52,263 nt of DNA, from the NCBI GenBank assembly GCA_015488335.1, contig WFNZ01000022.1:1-52263 (forward strand), in the 5' to 3' direction. The translations under genes were made by a program, and so were the position numbers. Numbering within the stretch: position 1 is the first letter of the stretch; each line of letters starts with the position of its first letter. Source of the DNA: Thermovibrio sp. (lineage in GTDB: Bacteria > Aquificota > Aquificia > Desulfurobacteriales > Desulfurobacteriaceae). The notes beneath the pieces are model-generated. The model searched no databases, had not been told where the DNA came from, and saw nothing but the letters and a program-made list of their open reading frames with translations. This document shows, one piece after another, positions 16,219-24,771 of the stretch.

Positions 16219-17371
16219 TTATCCTCACGTAGTCGTAGGTTAGGTCACAGGTGAGGTATTCAAAACTCTCGCTACCCTGATTGAGAACAACTCTTATCAG
16301 AATTTCGTCGTTCTCTTTCATATACCTGAAGACTTCCTCCTCCCTATAGTCTGCCCTTTCACCTTTAAAAAGGAGGTAGTTTCCTATATAAACTTCTAAC
16401 TTCTCCTCATCAACTCCCACCATTGCAGCCCCTGCAGCTGCTGCTATTCTTCCCCAGTTTGGGTCGCACCCAAAGAGGGCCGTTTTAACCAGTGGAGAGA
16501 GGGCTATCTTCCTTGCAACTGCCTTTGCCTGCTCCTTTGTTTTTGCCTTCTCAACAAAAACCCTTGCAACCTTTGTTGCTCCCTCTCCATCTTTGACTAT
16601 CTGGTAGGCAAGGTCTTTTAAAACTGCTGTCAGAGCTTCTTTAAACTCTCCGTAGTTTTTCTCTGTTATCTCTTTTGAACTTTTCCCCGTTGAGAGGAGG
16701 AAGACGCAGTCGTTTGTGCTCATATCTCCGTCAACAGTTATTGCGTTGAAGGAGACCTCTACTGCCTCTTTGAGGACCTTCTCAAGGAGCTCCTTCTTAA
16801 CCTTTGCATCTGTTGCAACAAAAGAGAGCATCGTAGCCATTGCCGGGTCTATCATTCCAGCTCCCTTGGCTATTCCGCCAACAACAAAGCCGTTTCCCTC
16901 AAAGAAAGACGTTTTTGGGAACGTATCCGTTGTCATTATCGCCCTTGCAGGCTCCTCTCCTTTCGCCTTTCCAAGGTTTCTAACAGCTTCAGCAATCCCC
17001 TTTCTCACCTTATCCATCGGCATCGGTTCGCCGATAACTCCCGTAGAGGCAACTAAGAACTTACCCTTTCCAGTCAGCTGTGATGCGAGCTTAGACATCT
17101 CTACAGCGTCTGAAATTCCCATTTTTCCCGTGCAGGCGTTGGCGTTTCCACTGTTTGCAACTATCCCTGAGACTTTTCCGTTTATCTCCATGCTCACTTT
17201 TATGGGTGCTGCCTTAACGTCGTTCTTTGTAAACACCGCTGCGAACTCTGAAGGCTCATCTGTTGCAACAACCAGAACGTCTGGCCTGTCTATGGGCTTT
17301 TCTGTCTTCTTTATCCCTGCAAAGGCCGTTCCGCACTTAATTCCCGGAACTTCAGCAATGCCCCTTTTCAT
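16199..17371 (-). CDS. argJ: Glutamate N-acetyltransferase / amino-acid acetyltransferase
   Basis: ArgJ recycles the acetyl group between N-acetylornithine and glutamate in arginine synthesis. The 390-residue precursor contains S-T-G-V-I-G-E-P (residues 109-116), T-T-D-T-F-P-K (147-153) and the self-cleavage site A-T-M-L at 179-182, where Thr180 becomes the new N-terminus and nucleophile of the beta chain. C-terminal G-C-D-P-N-W-G-R is also typical. The ATG has AGGAGG close upstream. It is divergent from the Trm10-like gene at 17426 with 54 bases between. Confidence 0.96.
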   Translation of the reverse strand: MKRGIAEVPGIKCGTAFAGIKKTEKPIDRPDVLVVATDEPSEFAAVFTKNDVKAAPIKVSMEINGKVSGIVANSGNANACTGKMGISDAVEMSKLASQLTGKGKFLVASTGVIGEPMPMDKVRKGIAEAVRNLGKAKGEEPARAIMTTDTFPKTSFFEGNGFVVGGIAKGAGMIDPAMATMLSFVATDAKVKKELLEKVLKEAVEVSFNAITVDGDMSTNDCVFLLSTGKSSKEITEKNYGEFKEALTAVLKDLAYQIVKDGEGATKVARVFVEKAKTKEQAKAVARKIALSPLVKTALFGCDPNWGRIAAAAGAAMVGVDEEKLEVYIGNYLLFKGERADYREEEVFRYMKENDEILIRVVLNQGSESFEYLTCDLTYDYVRINAEYRT

Positions 17372-17425
17372 CGTTCCTCCTTCCCTATAATTCTGGTTTA
17401 AAGTTTACAACTGCCGGAGTTTAAG

Positions 17426-18514
17426 TTGAAGTTTAAAAGTCCTAAAGTTCTTGTTTCTGAGAAACTAATTTCTGAAGGGATACATAGACCAAAACTCCTC
17501 TTTAACCCGGGAAGGGGGGATTTCTTCAACAGATTGGCCTACAGGCTTGTTAAAGGGGAGTATGGGGTTTTCAGGGCTGATGAGTTTGATGAACCTATAA
17601 GGCCGGGGAAGGTTGTTTCAGAGTGCTGCGGTGTGGAACTCCTTGCCTTTAAAGGAGACGTTGAGCCAGACGCTGCAGTTGTTAGAAGGCCGGGAAGTAT
17701 TGACTTCTCCAAAATTGAGTTTAGATACCCTGACTTTGCCGTTGATATGTCTTTCTTTAACAAACTTCTGCCTTCAGAGAGGAAGTCTTTAATGGTTCAG
17801 CTTGAGATTGCCTACGGAACTATTAAAGACTTCTTCACTCCGGAAAACTTCTTCGTTTTTAACCTTCCACCTAAGGGGAAGACCTTTATGGAGGAGTTCT
17901 TCTCTCCACGGGTTCCGTTCCCTGTAAAGGTGGAGATTTCCGGCTACTCTCAGGTGATAGTTCTTGACCCAAACGGGGAAGAGGAGTTTACCCACGAAGA
18001 GGTTGACGAGAATACCCTCATCGTTGTTGGAGGAATTGTTGACTCTTCTCAGAGGCTGAAGGGTTCAACGAGGGAGCTCCTTCCCTCTTTCAAACACAGG
18101 AGAATAACCTATAAAGGGATAGTCTCAGTTGTTCCCGACAGGATTAACGAGATAGTAAAGATTGTTGCTGACTACTTAACCTCTCCCGACGACCTTTACA
18201 CGGCGGTAAGGAGGAACCTAACGAGGGATTCAAAACTGAGGTTCTTGAGGGAGTTTTTAGAGGAGAACCTCGTTAGATTTCTCTATAGGGGGGAGCTCCT
18301 TCGGGGACTGCCTGAGAGTAAGTTCCGCTGGTTAAAGGAGGAGTTTGGTTTAACCGACTTTTTCTTCAGAAAAGCTGCAAAGCACGTTAGCGGCTTCTTC
18401 ATCTTTAGGGAAAGCCTCTTTGGTAAAGTTAAGGGTGAAACGGTTAAGAGGAAAAAGAGAGTTTTTATCTTAGAGGAGCTTAGCGATGAGGACGTTGTTA
18501 CGAAGTATCCTTAG
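17426..18514 (+). CDS. Trm10-like SPOUT-type tRNA methyltransferase (tentative)
   Basis: The 362-residue protein has, from about residue 100, a block that looks like the Trm10/archaeal tRNA position-9 N1-methyltransferase domain: V-D-M-S-F-F-N near 107, V-I-V-L-D-P-N-G near 172, I-V-V-G-G-I-V-D-S near 198, a charged loop L-K-G-S-T-R-E-L-L, and V-V-P-D-R-I-N near 233. These are the pieces that form the SAM-binding knot in that family. N- and C-terminal regions are not recognised. Trm10 enzymes are mainly eukaryotic and archaeal, so a bacterial copy would be of interest; the assignment is by eye. The start is TTG at 17426 with CGGAG upstream. It overlaps cysK by 29 bases. Confidence 0.6.
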   Translation: MKFKSPKVLVSEKLISEGIHRPKLLFNPGRGDFFNRLAYRLVKGEYGVFRADEFDEPIRPGKVVSECCGVELLAFKGDVEPDAAVVRRPGSIDFSKIEFRYPDFAVDMSFFNKLLPSERKSLMVQLEIAYGTIKDFFTPENFFVFNLPPKGKTFMEEFFSPRVPFPVKVEISGYSQVIVLDPNGEEEFTHEEVDENTLIVVGGIVDSSQRLKGSTRELLPSFKHRRITYKGIVSVVPDRINEIVKIVADYLTSPDDLYTAVRRNLTRDSKLRFLREFLEENLVRFLYRGELLRGLPESKFRWLKEEFGLTDFFFRKAAKHVSGFFIFRESLFGKVKGETVKRKKRVFILEELSDEDVVTKYP

Positions 18515-19397
18515 CTCAATAGGTAACACGCCCCTTTTGAGGGCTGAGATTGAGGGGGTGGAGCTCTTTTTAAAGCTTGAGATGTTTAACCCCGGTGGCT
18601 CAATTAAAGACAGGGTAGCACTTGCAATTATTGAGGACGGAGAGAAGAGAGGAGAGCTGACTCCTGAGAAAACGGTTGTTGAGGCAACAAGCGGTAACAC
18701 TGGAATAGGACTTGCCCTTGTGTGCGCTGCCAAGGGCTACAGGTGTTTAATAGCGATGCCTGAGAACATGAGTGAGGAGAGGAAGAGGATTCTGAGGGCT
18801 TTTGGGGCGGAGCTCCTTCTAACACCGGCAGATGAAGGAGTAAAGGGGGCAGTTGAGAAAGTTAAAGATCTCGTTGAAAAAGAGCCTGAAAAATACTTCC
18901 CTGCGAGGCAGTTTGATAACCCCGTTAACCCGAAGGTCCACTACGAGACAACGGCTAAAGAGATACTTGAACAGATGGGGTTTCTCCCCAATCTCTTTGT
19001 TGCCGGTATAGGGACCGGTGGAACGTTTACTGGGATTTCAAAGAAGTTTAAAGAAGAGAACCCTGACTGCATCTGCGTTGCAGTTGAGCCTGAAGGGTGT
19101 GCCGTTTTATCGGGTGAAGAGGTTTGTTCTCATAAGATTCAGGGGATAGGGGCAGGTTTTGTTCCGGAAGTTCTTGATACCTCATTAATAGATAGGGTTG
19201 AGAAAGTTGGTTACGAAGAGGCAAAACACTACGCGAGGCTTCTGGCAAGGGAGTTTGGCGTTCTTTCCGGTATTTCGTCCGGAGCCAACGTAGCTGTTGC
19301 AGTAAGGGTTGCGAGAGAACTTGGAATAAGAGATAGAGTCGTAACCGTTCTTCCAGATACGGGGGAGCGCTACCTGTCAACCGACCTTTTTGAGTAG
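18486..19397 (+). CDS. cysK: Cysteine synthase (O-acetylserine sulfhydrylase)
   Basis: This 303-residue PLP enzyme makes cysteine from O-acetylserine and sulfide. It starts with I-G-N-T-P-L-L, carries the PLP lysine Lys41 in P-G-G-S-I-K-D-R, the S-G-N-T-G loop (69-73), the phosphate loop G-T-G-G-T-F-T-G and the C-terminal P-D-T-G-E-R-Y. The ATG has GAGGAG seven bases upstream, inside the previous gene. Its substrate would be supplied by the CysE encoded at 40341. Confidence 0.96.
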   Translation: MRTLLRSILSSIGNTPLLRAEIEGVELFLKLEMFNPGGSIKDRVALAIIEDGEKRGELTPEKTVVEATSGNTGIGLALVCAAKGYRCLIAMPENMSEERKRILRAFGAELLLTPADEGVKGAVEKVKDLVEKEPEKYFPARQFDNPVNPKVHYETTAKEILEQMGFLPNLFVAGIGTGGTFTGISKKFKEENPDCICVAVEPEGCAVLSGEEVCSHKIQGIGAGFVPEVLDTSLIDRVEKVGYEEAKHYARLLAREFGVLSGISSGANVAVAVRVARELGIRDRVVTVLPDTGERYLSTDLFE

Positions 19398-19404
19398 GTG
19401 GGCT

Positions 19405-20394
19405 GTGGAGATAAGGAGGGTAGAGGGGATAATCCCTGTTGAGGGGATAAACAGAGACCTTCCCCTGAAGCTTGAGAACTTCTCCTACCACGAGATGAAG
19501 AAGCTCCTCTCTCAGATAGGGGCGGGAGAGCAGAAAGGGAAGGCAAACACAGAGTTTGAGTCCCTCTTAAAAGCTGTATTTTTAGGTTATGAGGGGAAGA
19601 ACAGGGGCAGGTTCAAACTGGGGAACACCCAGTTTACTGCACAGCTTGAGGTTGACAGAGCCTTCCAGCCGGGGGAAGAAGTCCTTTTAAGGCTAAAGGG
19701 GATAGGTGAGAAGATAGAGTTCTCCCTGGTCTTACCAGTCAGGAAAAAACTTTCTGAAATACTCAAAGGGGAGCTCCCCAACCTTTTGTCAAAAACCGTT
19801 AATTTTCCCGATAAAACAGTTCTTTCCCTTCTCATCCCCTTTGTTGAGAGAGAATACCCAGAGGTAGCCCACGGTTTTAAGAGTTTTGTTGTTTCGGAGC
19901 GAGTCTTCTCTCCCTATCTCATTTTCTCACTCCTTTTACTCTTAAAACCTGAAGTCCGCTCTGAGATTGAAAAGAGGGGAGTAAAGCTCCCTGCTGAAGG
20001 GAAGGTTAAAGAGCTTATAAACCACCTCCTGGGGCTCTACTCCCTCTACACCCTTTTAGGTGTTCTTGAAATTCCCATATACGTTGATGAGAGTTTCAGG
20101 GGAAGGGTGTTCTACAGGCGGGGGAAAGAGGAACTCTCTCAGGCGTTTATTGAAATTGACACGGCACTTGGGGAGTTTGGAGCTCTCCTGAAGCTCCTGG
20201 GGAAGAACCTCTCCGTTGAATACTGGGGAAGTAGAGAGATTCTTGAGAGGATAGACCCGGAAGAGATTAAGAGAAAACTTGAGTCTGCCGGGTTGAAGCC
20301 GATTGTGGTTAGAGCCATCTCAAAGGAAGAGGCAGAGAGTTTTAAAGGGGAGTTTTTTAAGGGAGAGGGGATTTCTGTTAACCTTTCGGTTTGA
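19405..20394 (+). CDS. Uncharacterised protein, weak FliK (flagellar hook-length) resemblance
   Basis: The 329-residue product has no signal peptide and I do not recognise it firmly. Its C-terminal 90 residues read as I-E-I-D-T-A-L-G-E-F-G-A-L-L-K-L-L-G-K-N-L-S-V and then helices ending in a G-L-K-P-I-V-V strand. That resembles the FliK C-terminal hook domain (L-x-P-x-x-L-G-x-V, then a beta strand, then a helix pair). No other flagellar gene is nearby. I chose the GTG at 19405, which has AGGTGG upstream, over the TTG at 19390 inside the cysK end. The gene ends by overlapping the convergent ThyX-like gene by 17 bases. Even existence of the FliK link should be treated as a hypothesis. Confidence 0.65.
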   Translation: MEIRRVEGIIPVEGINRDLPLKLENFSYHEMKKLLSQIGAGEQKGKANTEFESLLKAVFLGYEGKNRGRFKLGNTQFTAQLEVDRAFQPGEEVLLRLKGIGEKIEFSLVLPVRKKLSEILKGELPNLLSKTVNFPDKTVLSLLIPFVEREYPEVAHGFKSFVVSERVFSPYLIFSLLLLLKPEVRSEIEKRGVKLPAEGKVKELINHLLGLYSLYTLLGVLEIPIYVDESFRGRVFYRRGKEELSQAFIEIDTALGEFGALLKLLGKNLSVEYWGSREILERIDPEEIKRKLESAGLKPIVVRAISKEEAESFKGEFFKGEGISVNLSV

Positions 20395-20770
20395 TAAAGT
20401 CTGGAATGTATGGCTCTATGGCCTTTGTGAAATTAAGGTTTGGCATTTCTGAGAGGAGCTCCGCCGCAGTTCTCAAATTCAGAGATACTATAAATGAATC
20501 TTCCCTCTCGCTCACCTTTATAAAGGGCTTTTCCATGAAGATTTTAAAGAGCTCTTCTTTGAACGATTTATCAACCTTAAACGTAAAAACCGCGTGCTCA
20601 ACCACGGAGAGGTGGCCCATTCCAACGACCCTCTCTATGAGGGCCCTGTCCTCATCTTCTGAGTATCGGGAGAGGAGCTCCTCAACGGGCAGCCCCGAGT
20701 AGCAGACCCTGGCCGCCGTTGCAATTACCCTCAGGTAATTTTCGGTTGTTGAGAGGAGCTCCACCTTCAT
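20378..20770 (-). CDS. Shortened ThyX-like protein
   Basis: The 130-residue product begins like flavin-dependent thymidylate synthase ThyX: V-E-L-L-S-x-T-E-N near residue 3, A-A-R-V-C-Y-S near 18, and M-G-H-L-S-V-V-E-H-A-V-F-T-F near 51-64. The expected R-H-R-x7-S motif that binds FAD and dUMP does not follow. After only about 35 residues there is an S-L-N-L-R-T-A-A-E-L-L segment resembling the C-terminal end of ThyX. Normal ThyX has about 210-250 residues, so 80-90 internal residues appear missing. The frame is intact, follows rpmE by one base, and is probably expressed. It may be a repurposed paralogue rather than an active enzyme. Confidence 0.7.
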   Translation of the reverse strand: MKVELLSTTENYLRVIATAARVCYSGLPVEELLSRYSEDEDRALIERVVGMGHLSVVEHAVFTFKVDKSFKEELFKIFMEKPFIKVSEREDSFIVSLNLRTAAELLSEMPNLNFTKAIEPYIPDFIKPKG

Positions 20771-20771
20771 C

Positions 20772-20978
20772 TTAGTATTTACCCTGATACTTGGCCATAA
20801 ACTTCTCTACCCTACCCCTAACAACCTTCTGCTTCTGTGTTCCTGTAAAGAACGGATGGCAGGCGTTGCACACTTCAACTCTGATTTCAGGGAACTTTGT
20901 TGACCTGGTTACCCAGGTGTTCCCGCAGGCACAGATAACTCTCGTTTCCCTGTATTCAGGGTGGATACCCTTCTTCAT
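20772..20978 (-). CDS. rpmE: 50S ribosomal protein L31, zinc-binding type
   Basis: The 68-residue protein has the type A L31 pattern with the zinc ligands Cys16, Cys18, Cys37 and Cys40 (C-A-C-G-N and [10 protein letters not shown]). It starts M-K-K-G-I-H-P-E-Y as usual. The ATG has AGGAGG eight bases upstream. The downstream ThyX-like gene starts one base after its stop. Confidence 0.97.
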   Translation of the reverse strand: MKKGIHPEYRETRVICACGNTWVTRSTKFPEIRVEVCNACHPFFTGTQKQKVVRGRVEKFMAKYQGKY

Positions 20979-20991
20979 TATCTAACCTCCT

Positions 20992-21020
20992 GTTATAATT
21001 GGCCGTTGTGCGATTGGAAA
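20992..21020 (-). promoter_or_regulatory. Probable rpmE promoter
   Basis: On the minus strand a TTTCCA hexamer (21015-21020) and TATAAC (20992-20997) are 17 bases apart, directly upstream of the rpmE ribosome site. The -10 is good and the -35 moderate. Confidence 0.45.
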
Positions 21021-21048
21021 GTTTAATTTAGAGCCTCTCAGGTGTCAA

Positions 21049-21681
21049 GTGGAGCTTTCAGCCCTTTACAGTTTCGTTGAATCAAGCCTTCACTTTATAG
21101 AGGAACACCCGAAACTTACCTGTCTTGTCCTCTTCGGATGGTCTTTCCTTGAAACAGCTTTCCTCTTAGGTTTGGTTCTTCCTGCAGAGAAGGTTCTGAT
21201 TCTCTCTTCTGTTCTGGTTTCTAAAGGAGTGGTATCTCCTGTTTCCTTCGTCCTCTGCGTTTCGGCCGGAACCTTTTTGGGATATCAGGTCTCCTACTTT
21301 ATGGGAGACTTTATAGGAGAATGCTATCTAAACAGATTCCTCTCAAAGTTTGGAGTATCTGAAGAGGAGTTTGAAAAGGTTAGAAGGTTTGTTGAGAAGA
21401 GGGGGGAGCTCTCTCTAATATTCGGAAGATTCATTCCTGTTGTAAGACCGACACTTCCAGTAGTTATAGGGGCGTTTGAGCCGAGCTACTGGAAGTTTAC
21501 CGTTTACAACGGGATTGGAGCTCTCCTGTGGGCAGTTTCCTACCTCTTTTTGGGCAACTTGATAGGTAAACTGATTTCAACTATTATTAGCCATAAACTG
21601 GTGTCTGCTGTTGTTATAGCCCTTACTCTGCTACTCTACTTCCTCTGGAGAAACTATGGAAAGGATAAGAAGAACGTTTGA
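21049..21681 (+). CDS. DedA-family membrane protein
   Basis: The 210-residue protein has four to five membrane segments and the DedA/VTT signature F-G-R-F-I-P-V-V-R-P-T-L-P near residue 122, with an earlier L-V-L-P-A-E-K segment where most members have P-G-E. DedA proteins act in lipid recycling, including undecaprenyl-phosphate flipping in recent work, and in envelope homeostasis. The GTG start at 21049 has only a weak AGGTG site. It overlaps trpA by 26 bases. Confidence 0.88.
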   Translation: MELSALYSFVESSLHFIEEHPKLTCLVLFGWSFLETAFLLGLVLPAEKVLILSSVLVSKGVVSPVSFVLCVSAGTFLGYQVSYFMGDFIGECYLNRFLSKFGVSEEEFEKVRRFVEKRGELSLIFGRFIPVVRPTLPVVIGAFEPSYWKFTVYNGIGALLWAVSYLFLGNLIGKLISTIISHKLVSAVVIALTLLLYFLWRNYGKDKKNV

Positions 21682-22438
21682 AGAGCTTGAAAGGAAAGGA
21701 GAAAAGCCCCTTATAGTCTACGCAACTGCCTGCGACCCGAACTGTGAGAAGTCTTTAGACGTCTTTAAGCTCATCCTTGAGTTTGCCGATATGGTTGAGG
21801 TGGGAATGCCCTTCTCAGACCCTTTGGCAGACGGTCCGACGATTCAGAAGGCCCACGAGAGAGCTCTCTCTTCCGGCGCCAACACCTGCCGGGTCTTAGA
21901 ACTCGTCTCAAAGCTGAGGAGTTTTACAGAAAAACCCATCGTTTTAATGGGATACTACAACCCCATTTTTGTCTATGGAGAGGAGAGGTTCATAAGGGAT
22001 GCAAAGTCTGCAGGAGCAGATGGATTCATAGTTCCAGACCTTCCCCCTGAAGAGGGAATGGACTTCTCAAGGAAGGTTAAATCCTTAAAGCTCTCCCCCG
22101 TTTTCCTCGCAGCCCCCACGAGCACAGACGATAGATTAGAGCTCATAGGAGAGGCTACCGGTGAGTTCATTTACTACGTTTCGGTTACGGGGATAACTGG
22201 AGAGAGGGAAGAGCTTGCCTACGCCGAAATAGAGAGAGATATTGAGAGAGTAAAGAAAGTTACTGGAAAGAGAACTGTTGTCGGCTTTGGAATTTCAAAA
22301 CCGGAACACATAAAGCAGATGTATAATAGTCCTGATGGATTTGTTGTTGGAAGTGCTGTTGTGAAGAGAATTGAGTCCTGGAACCTCCCTGAACTGAAGG
22401 AGCTCCTTTCCAGCCTTAAGGCTGCTACAAAATCTTAA
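21656..22438 (+). CDS. trpA: Tryptophan synthase alpha subunit
   Basis: The 260-residue TIM-barrel protein cleaves indole-3-glycerol phosphate. Catalytic Glu and Asp lie in V-E-V-G-M-P-F-S-D-P-L-A-D-G-P-T-I-Q (residues 47-64). The conserved M-G-Y-Y-N-P-I-F, the loop V-P-D-L-P-P-E-E, the V-T-G-I-T-G loop and V-G-F-G-I-S phosphate segment are all present. The N-terminal I-V-Y-A-T-A-C-D-P-N departs slightly from the usual T-A-G-D-P. It is separated from other trp genes and sits between dedA and tatA. The ATG has GGAG upstream. Confidence 0.96.
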   Translation: MERIRRTFEELERKGEKPLIVYATACDPNCEKSLDVFKLILEFADMVEVGMPFSDPLADGPTIQKAHERALSSGANTCRVLELVSKLRSFTEKPIVLMGYYNPIFVYGEERFIRDAKSAGADGFIVPDLPPEEGMDFSRKVKSLKLSPVFLAAPTSTDDRLELIGEATGEFIYYVSVTGITGEREELAYAEIERDIERVKKVTGKRTVVGFGISKPEHIKQMYNSPDGFVVGSAVVKRIESWNLPELKELLSSLKAATKS

Positions 22439-22452
22439 TTTCTGGAGGAAAC

Positions 22453-22704
22453 ATGTTTGGTTTGGGAACGCAGGAGCTTATAATAATTTTAGTAATTGCT
22501 CTCCTCATCTTTGGCCCCAAGAAACTACCTGAACTTGCCCGTTCAACCGGTAAGGCTATAAACGAGTTCAGGAAGGCCTCCGCCGGGATAATTGACGAGG
22601 AAGAGGAGAAGAAGGAGAAAGAAGAGAAGAAAGAGGAGACCGTAGCAAAGTCTGAGGCCAAGAAGGAAGAGGAAAAGGTAGAAAAAATAAAGGTTAAGGA
22701 ATAA
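22453..22704 (+). CDS. tatA: Twin-arginine translocase subunit TatA
   Basis: The 83-residue protein has the short N-terminal membrane helix (residues 7-21), the F-G-P-K-K-L-P-E-L-A-R hinge and amphipathic helix, and a highly charged Glu/Lys tail. It forms the Tat pore with TatC encoded just downstream. Nearby NapA and NapG carry Tat signals. A TatB role cannot be excluded, but the sequence and length are TatA-like. GGAGG lies six bases before the ATG. Confidence 0.93.
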   Translation: MFGLGTQELIIILVIALLIFGPKKLPELARSTGKAINEFRKASAGIIDEEEEKKEKEEKKEETVAKSEAKKEEEKVEKIKVKE

Positions 22705-22716
22705 GCAGAGTAGGAA

Positions 22717-23475
22717 ATGCCAGAGAAGAACTACCAGACCCCCGAAGAGGAGCTCCCCGTAACCGAACACATAGAGGAGCTCCGCCAGAGGCTCTTCAAA
22801 TCGTTCATAGCCGTAATAGTAGGTTTCCTGATTGCCTGGCCTTTTAAGAAGAAAATACTTTTGTTCCTTGAAAGGCCTCTTCCGCCAAACCTTCAGGGAA
22901 AGCTCATATTCCTTTCACCACCGGAAGCTTTCTTCACAGCCCTGAAGATTTCGTTCTTTGCCGGTATTCTCATATCCCTGCCCTACGTCCTCTACCAGGT
23001 GTGGAAGTTCATAGAGCCGGGGCTTTACGAACACGAGAAGAAGTTTATTCTGCCGTTTATGTTCTTTTCAGTTCTTTTCTTTTTCTTGGGGGCTTCTTTT
23101 GCCTACTTTGTTATACTCCCGTTCGGCTTGAGGTTTTTACTCGGGTTTATGGGAGACCTGTTAACACCTCAGATAACGATAGGGAGCTACGTTTCCTTTG
23201 TTATTCAGATGATTCTTGCATTCGGTTTTGTTTTCCTCCTGCCGGTTGTTGTCTGGTTGCTTTCAAAACTTGGAATAATAAATTACAGGATGCTTGAAAA
23301 GAACAGGAAGTTTGCAATTCTTGTTATATTTATAGTAGCAGCACTTCTCACACCTCCTGATGCGTTTTCCCAGATAATGATGGCGCTTCCCCTTTTAGCT
23401 CTTTACGAGCTGAGCATCTGGGTTTCAAAAATTGCGGGAAGGGGACGGGAAGAGGAAGAAGAGATCTCATATTAA
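22717..23475 (+). CDS. tatC: Twin-arginine translocase subunit TatC
   Basis: The 252-residue protein has six membrane segments and TatC hallmarks: H-I-E-E-L-R-Q-R-L near residue 18, S-P-P-E-A-F-F near 65, the Y-Q-x-W-x-F-I-E-P-G-L segment near 95, and a late L-T-P-P-D loop. It binds twin-arginine signals. It follows tatA by 12 bases and precedes rho by 24. Confidence 0.96.
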   Translation: MPEKNYQTPEEELPVTEHIEELRQRLFKSFIAVIVGFLIAWPFKKKILLFLERPLPPNLQGKLIFLSPPEAFFTALKISFFAGILISLPYVLYQVWKFIEPGLYEHEKKFILPFMFFSVLFFFLGASFAYFVILPFGLRFLLGFMGDLLTPQITIGSYVSFVIQMILAFGFVFLLPVVVWLLSKLGIINYRMLEKNRKFAILVIFIVAALLTPPDAFSQIMMALPLLALYELSIWVSKIAGRGREEEEEISY

Positions 23476-23499
23476 CAACCTACTTGGAGGGAGCCGTTC

Positions 23500-24771
23500 A
23501 TGGCTGAAAACTTGGCCGAAGGTCTTTCTTTAGAGCAGCTTCAGAAAATGAGTATTTTTGACCTGAGGAAGATTGCCAAATCATTGGGGTTAGAGGTAAA
23601 GTCTGTAAAGAAGCAGGAGCTTATTAAGAAAATCCTTGAGAAGGATGCGGAAAGGAGGGGTTCCAACTTCAGGGTTGGGGTTTTAGAAGTCCTTCCTGAT
23701 GGCTTTGGTTTCCTGCGTTCTCCTGAGAATAACTACCTTCCAAGCTCAAGCGATATCTACGTTTCACCCTCCCAGATAAGGAAGTTCGGCCTTAGAACGG
23801 GAGATACGGTAGCAGGAGAGGTAAGGCCTCCAAAGGAAGGGGAGAAGTACTACGCCCTTTTGAAGGTTCACGCAATAAACTGGGAACCACCAGAAGTTGC
23901 CAAAACCCGCCCACAATTTGACCAGCTTACTCCCCTCCATCCTATGGAGAGGTTCAGGCTGGAGCACGACCCTTCGGAGCTCTCCACCCGTGTTGTTGAC
24001 CTGATAACTCCCGTAGGAAAGGGGCAGAGGGGGCTTATCGTTGCTCCTCCACGGGCTGGGAAAACGGTTCTCCTCCAGAAGATTGCAAACGCAATAAAGA
24101 CAAACTACCCCGATACATACCTCATCATTCTCCTGATAGATGAGAGACCGGAAGAAGTTACAGACATGAAGAGGAACACTCTGGCTGACGAGGTTATCTC
24201 GTCAACCTTTGACGAGCCCCCAGAAAGGCACGCTCAGGTTGCAGAGATAGTTATTGAGAAGGCCAAAAGGCTCGTTGAACACAAAAAGGACGTTGTTATC
24301 CTCTTAGACTCTCTCACAAGGCTTGCAAGGGCTTACAACACCCTTACCCCACCAAGCGGTAAGATTCTCTCCGGTGGTATTGACGCCCACGCATTCCACA
24401 AGCCCAAGCGGTTCTTCGGAGCTGCAAGGAACATAGAAGAGGGTGGAAGCCTTACGATCCTTGCTACAGCCCTCGTTGAGACGGGAAGCCGTATGGACGA
24501 CGTTATCTTTGAGGAGTTCAAGGGAACCGGAAATATGGAAATTGTCCTTGACAGGTCTTTAGTTGAGAGGAGAGTCTTCCCTGCAATAAACATTCACAAG
24601 TCTGGAACCAGAAAGGAGGAGCTCCTTCTACCTGAGTGGGAACTCAATAGAGTCTGGATTCTTAGAAGGCTTTTAACATCAATGTCTCCCGTTGAGGCTA
24701 TGGAGTTTCTCCTTGAAAAGCTCAGGAAGTATAAAACAAATGAAGACTTCTTAAAGGCTATGAACGCATGA
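23500..24771 (+). CDS. rho: Transcription termination factor Rho
   Basis: The 423-residue ATP-dependent RNA translocase has an N-terminal helical domain, an RNA-binding cold-shock domain (about 55-125, D-G-F-G-F-L-R), the P-loop region [17 protein letters not shown] (173-189), Walker [11 protein letters not shown], and the R-loop region S-G-K-I-L-S-G-G. Length and motifs match a complete Rho without large insertions. The ATG has TTGGAGGG upstream. Its presence fits the scarcity of strong intrinsic terminators at many gene ends here. Confidence 0.97.
   Translation: MAENLAEGLSLEQLQKMSIFDLRKIAKSLGLEVKSVKKQELIKKILEKDAERRGSNFRVGVLEVLPDGFGFLRSPENNYLPSSSDIYVSPSQIRKFGLRTGDTVAGEVRPPKEGEKYYALLKVHAINWEPPEVAKTRPQFDQLTPLHPMERFRLEHDPSELSTRVVDLITPVGKGQRGLIVAPPRAGKTVLLQKIANAIKTNYPDTYLIILLIDERPEEVTDMKRNTLADEVISSTFDEPPERHAQVAEIVIEKAKRLVEHKKDVVILLDSLTRLARAYNTLTPPSGKILSGGIDAHAFHKPKRFFGAARNIEEGGSLTILATALVETGSRMDDVIFEEFKGTGNMEIVLDRSLVERRVFPAINIHKSGTRKEELLLPEWELNRVWILRRLLTSMSPVEAMEFLLEKLRKYKTNEDFLKAMNA

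Noticed and set aside
16716-17390. Plus-strand open frame of 224 codons opposite argJ
   Set aside because: argJ on the minus strand has complete family motifs across the same bases, and the antisense frame has no ribosome site or known pattern.
20378-20770. Calling the ThyX-like gene a frameshifted pseudogene
   Set aside because: I looked for the missing R-H-R segment in neighbouring frames. The flanks are fully used by rpmE and the FliK-like gene, and the frame is intact, so internal loss fits better than a frameshift.
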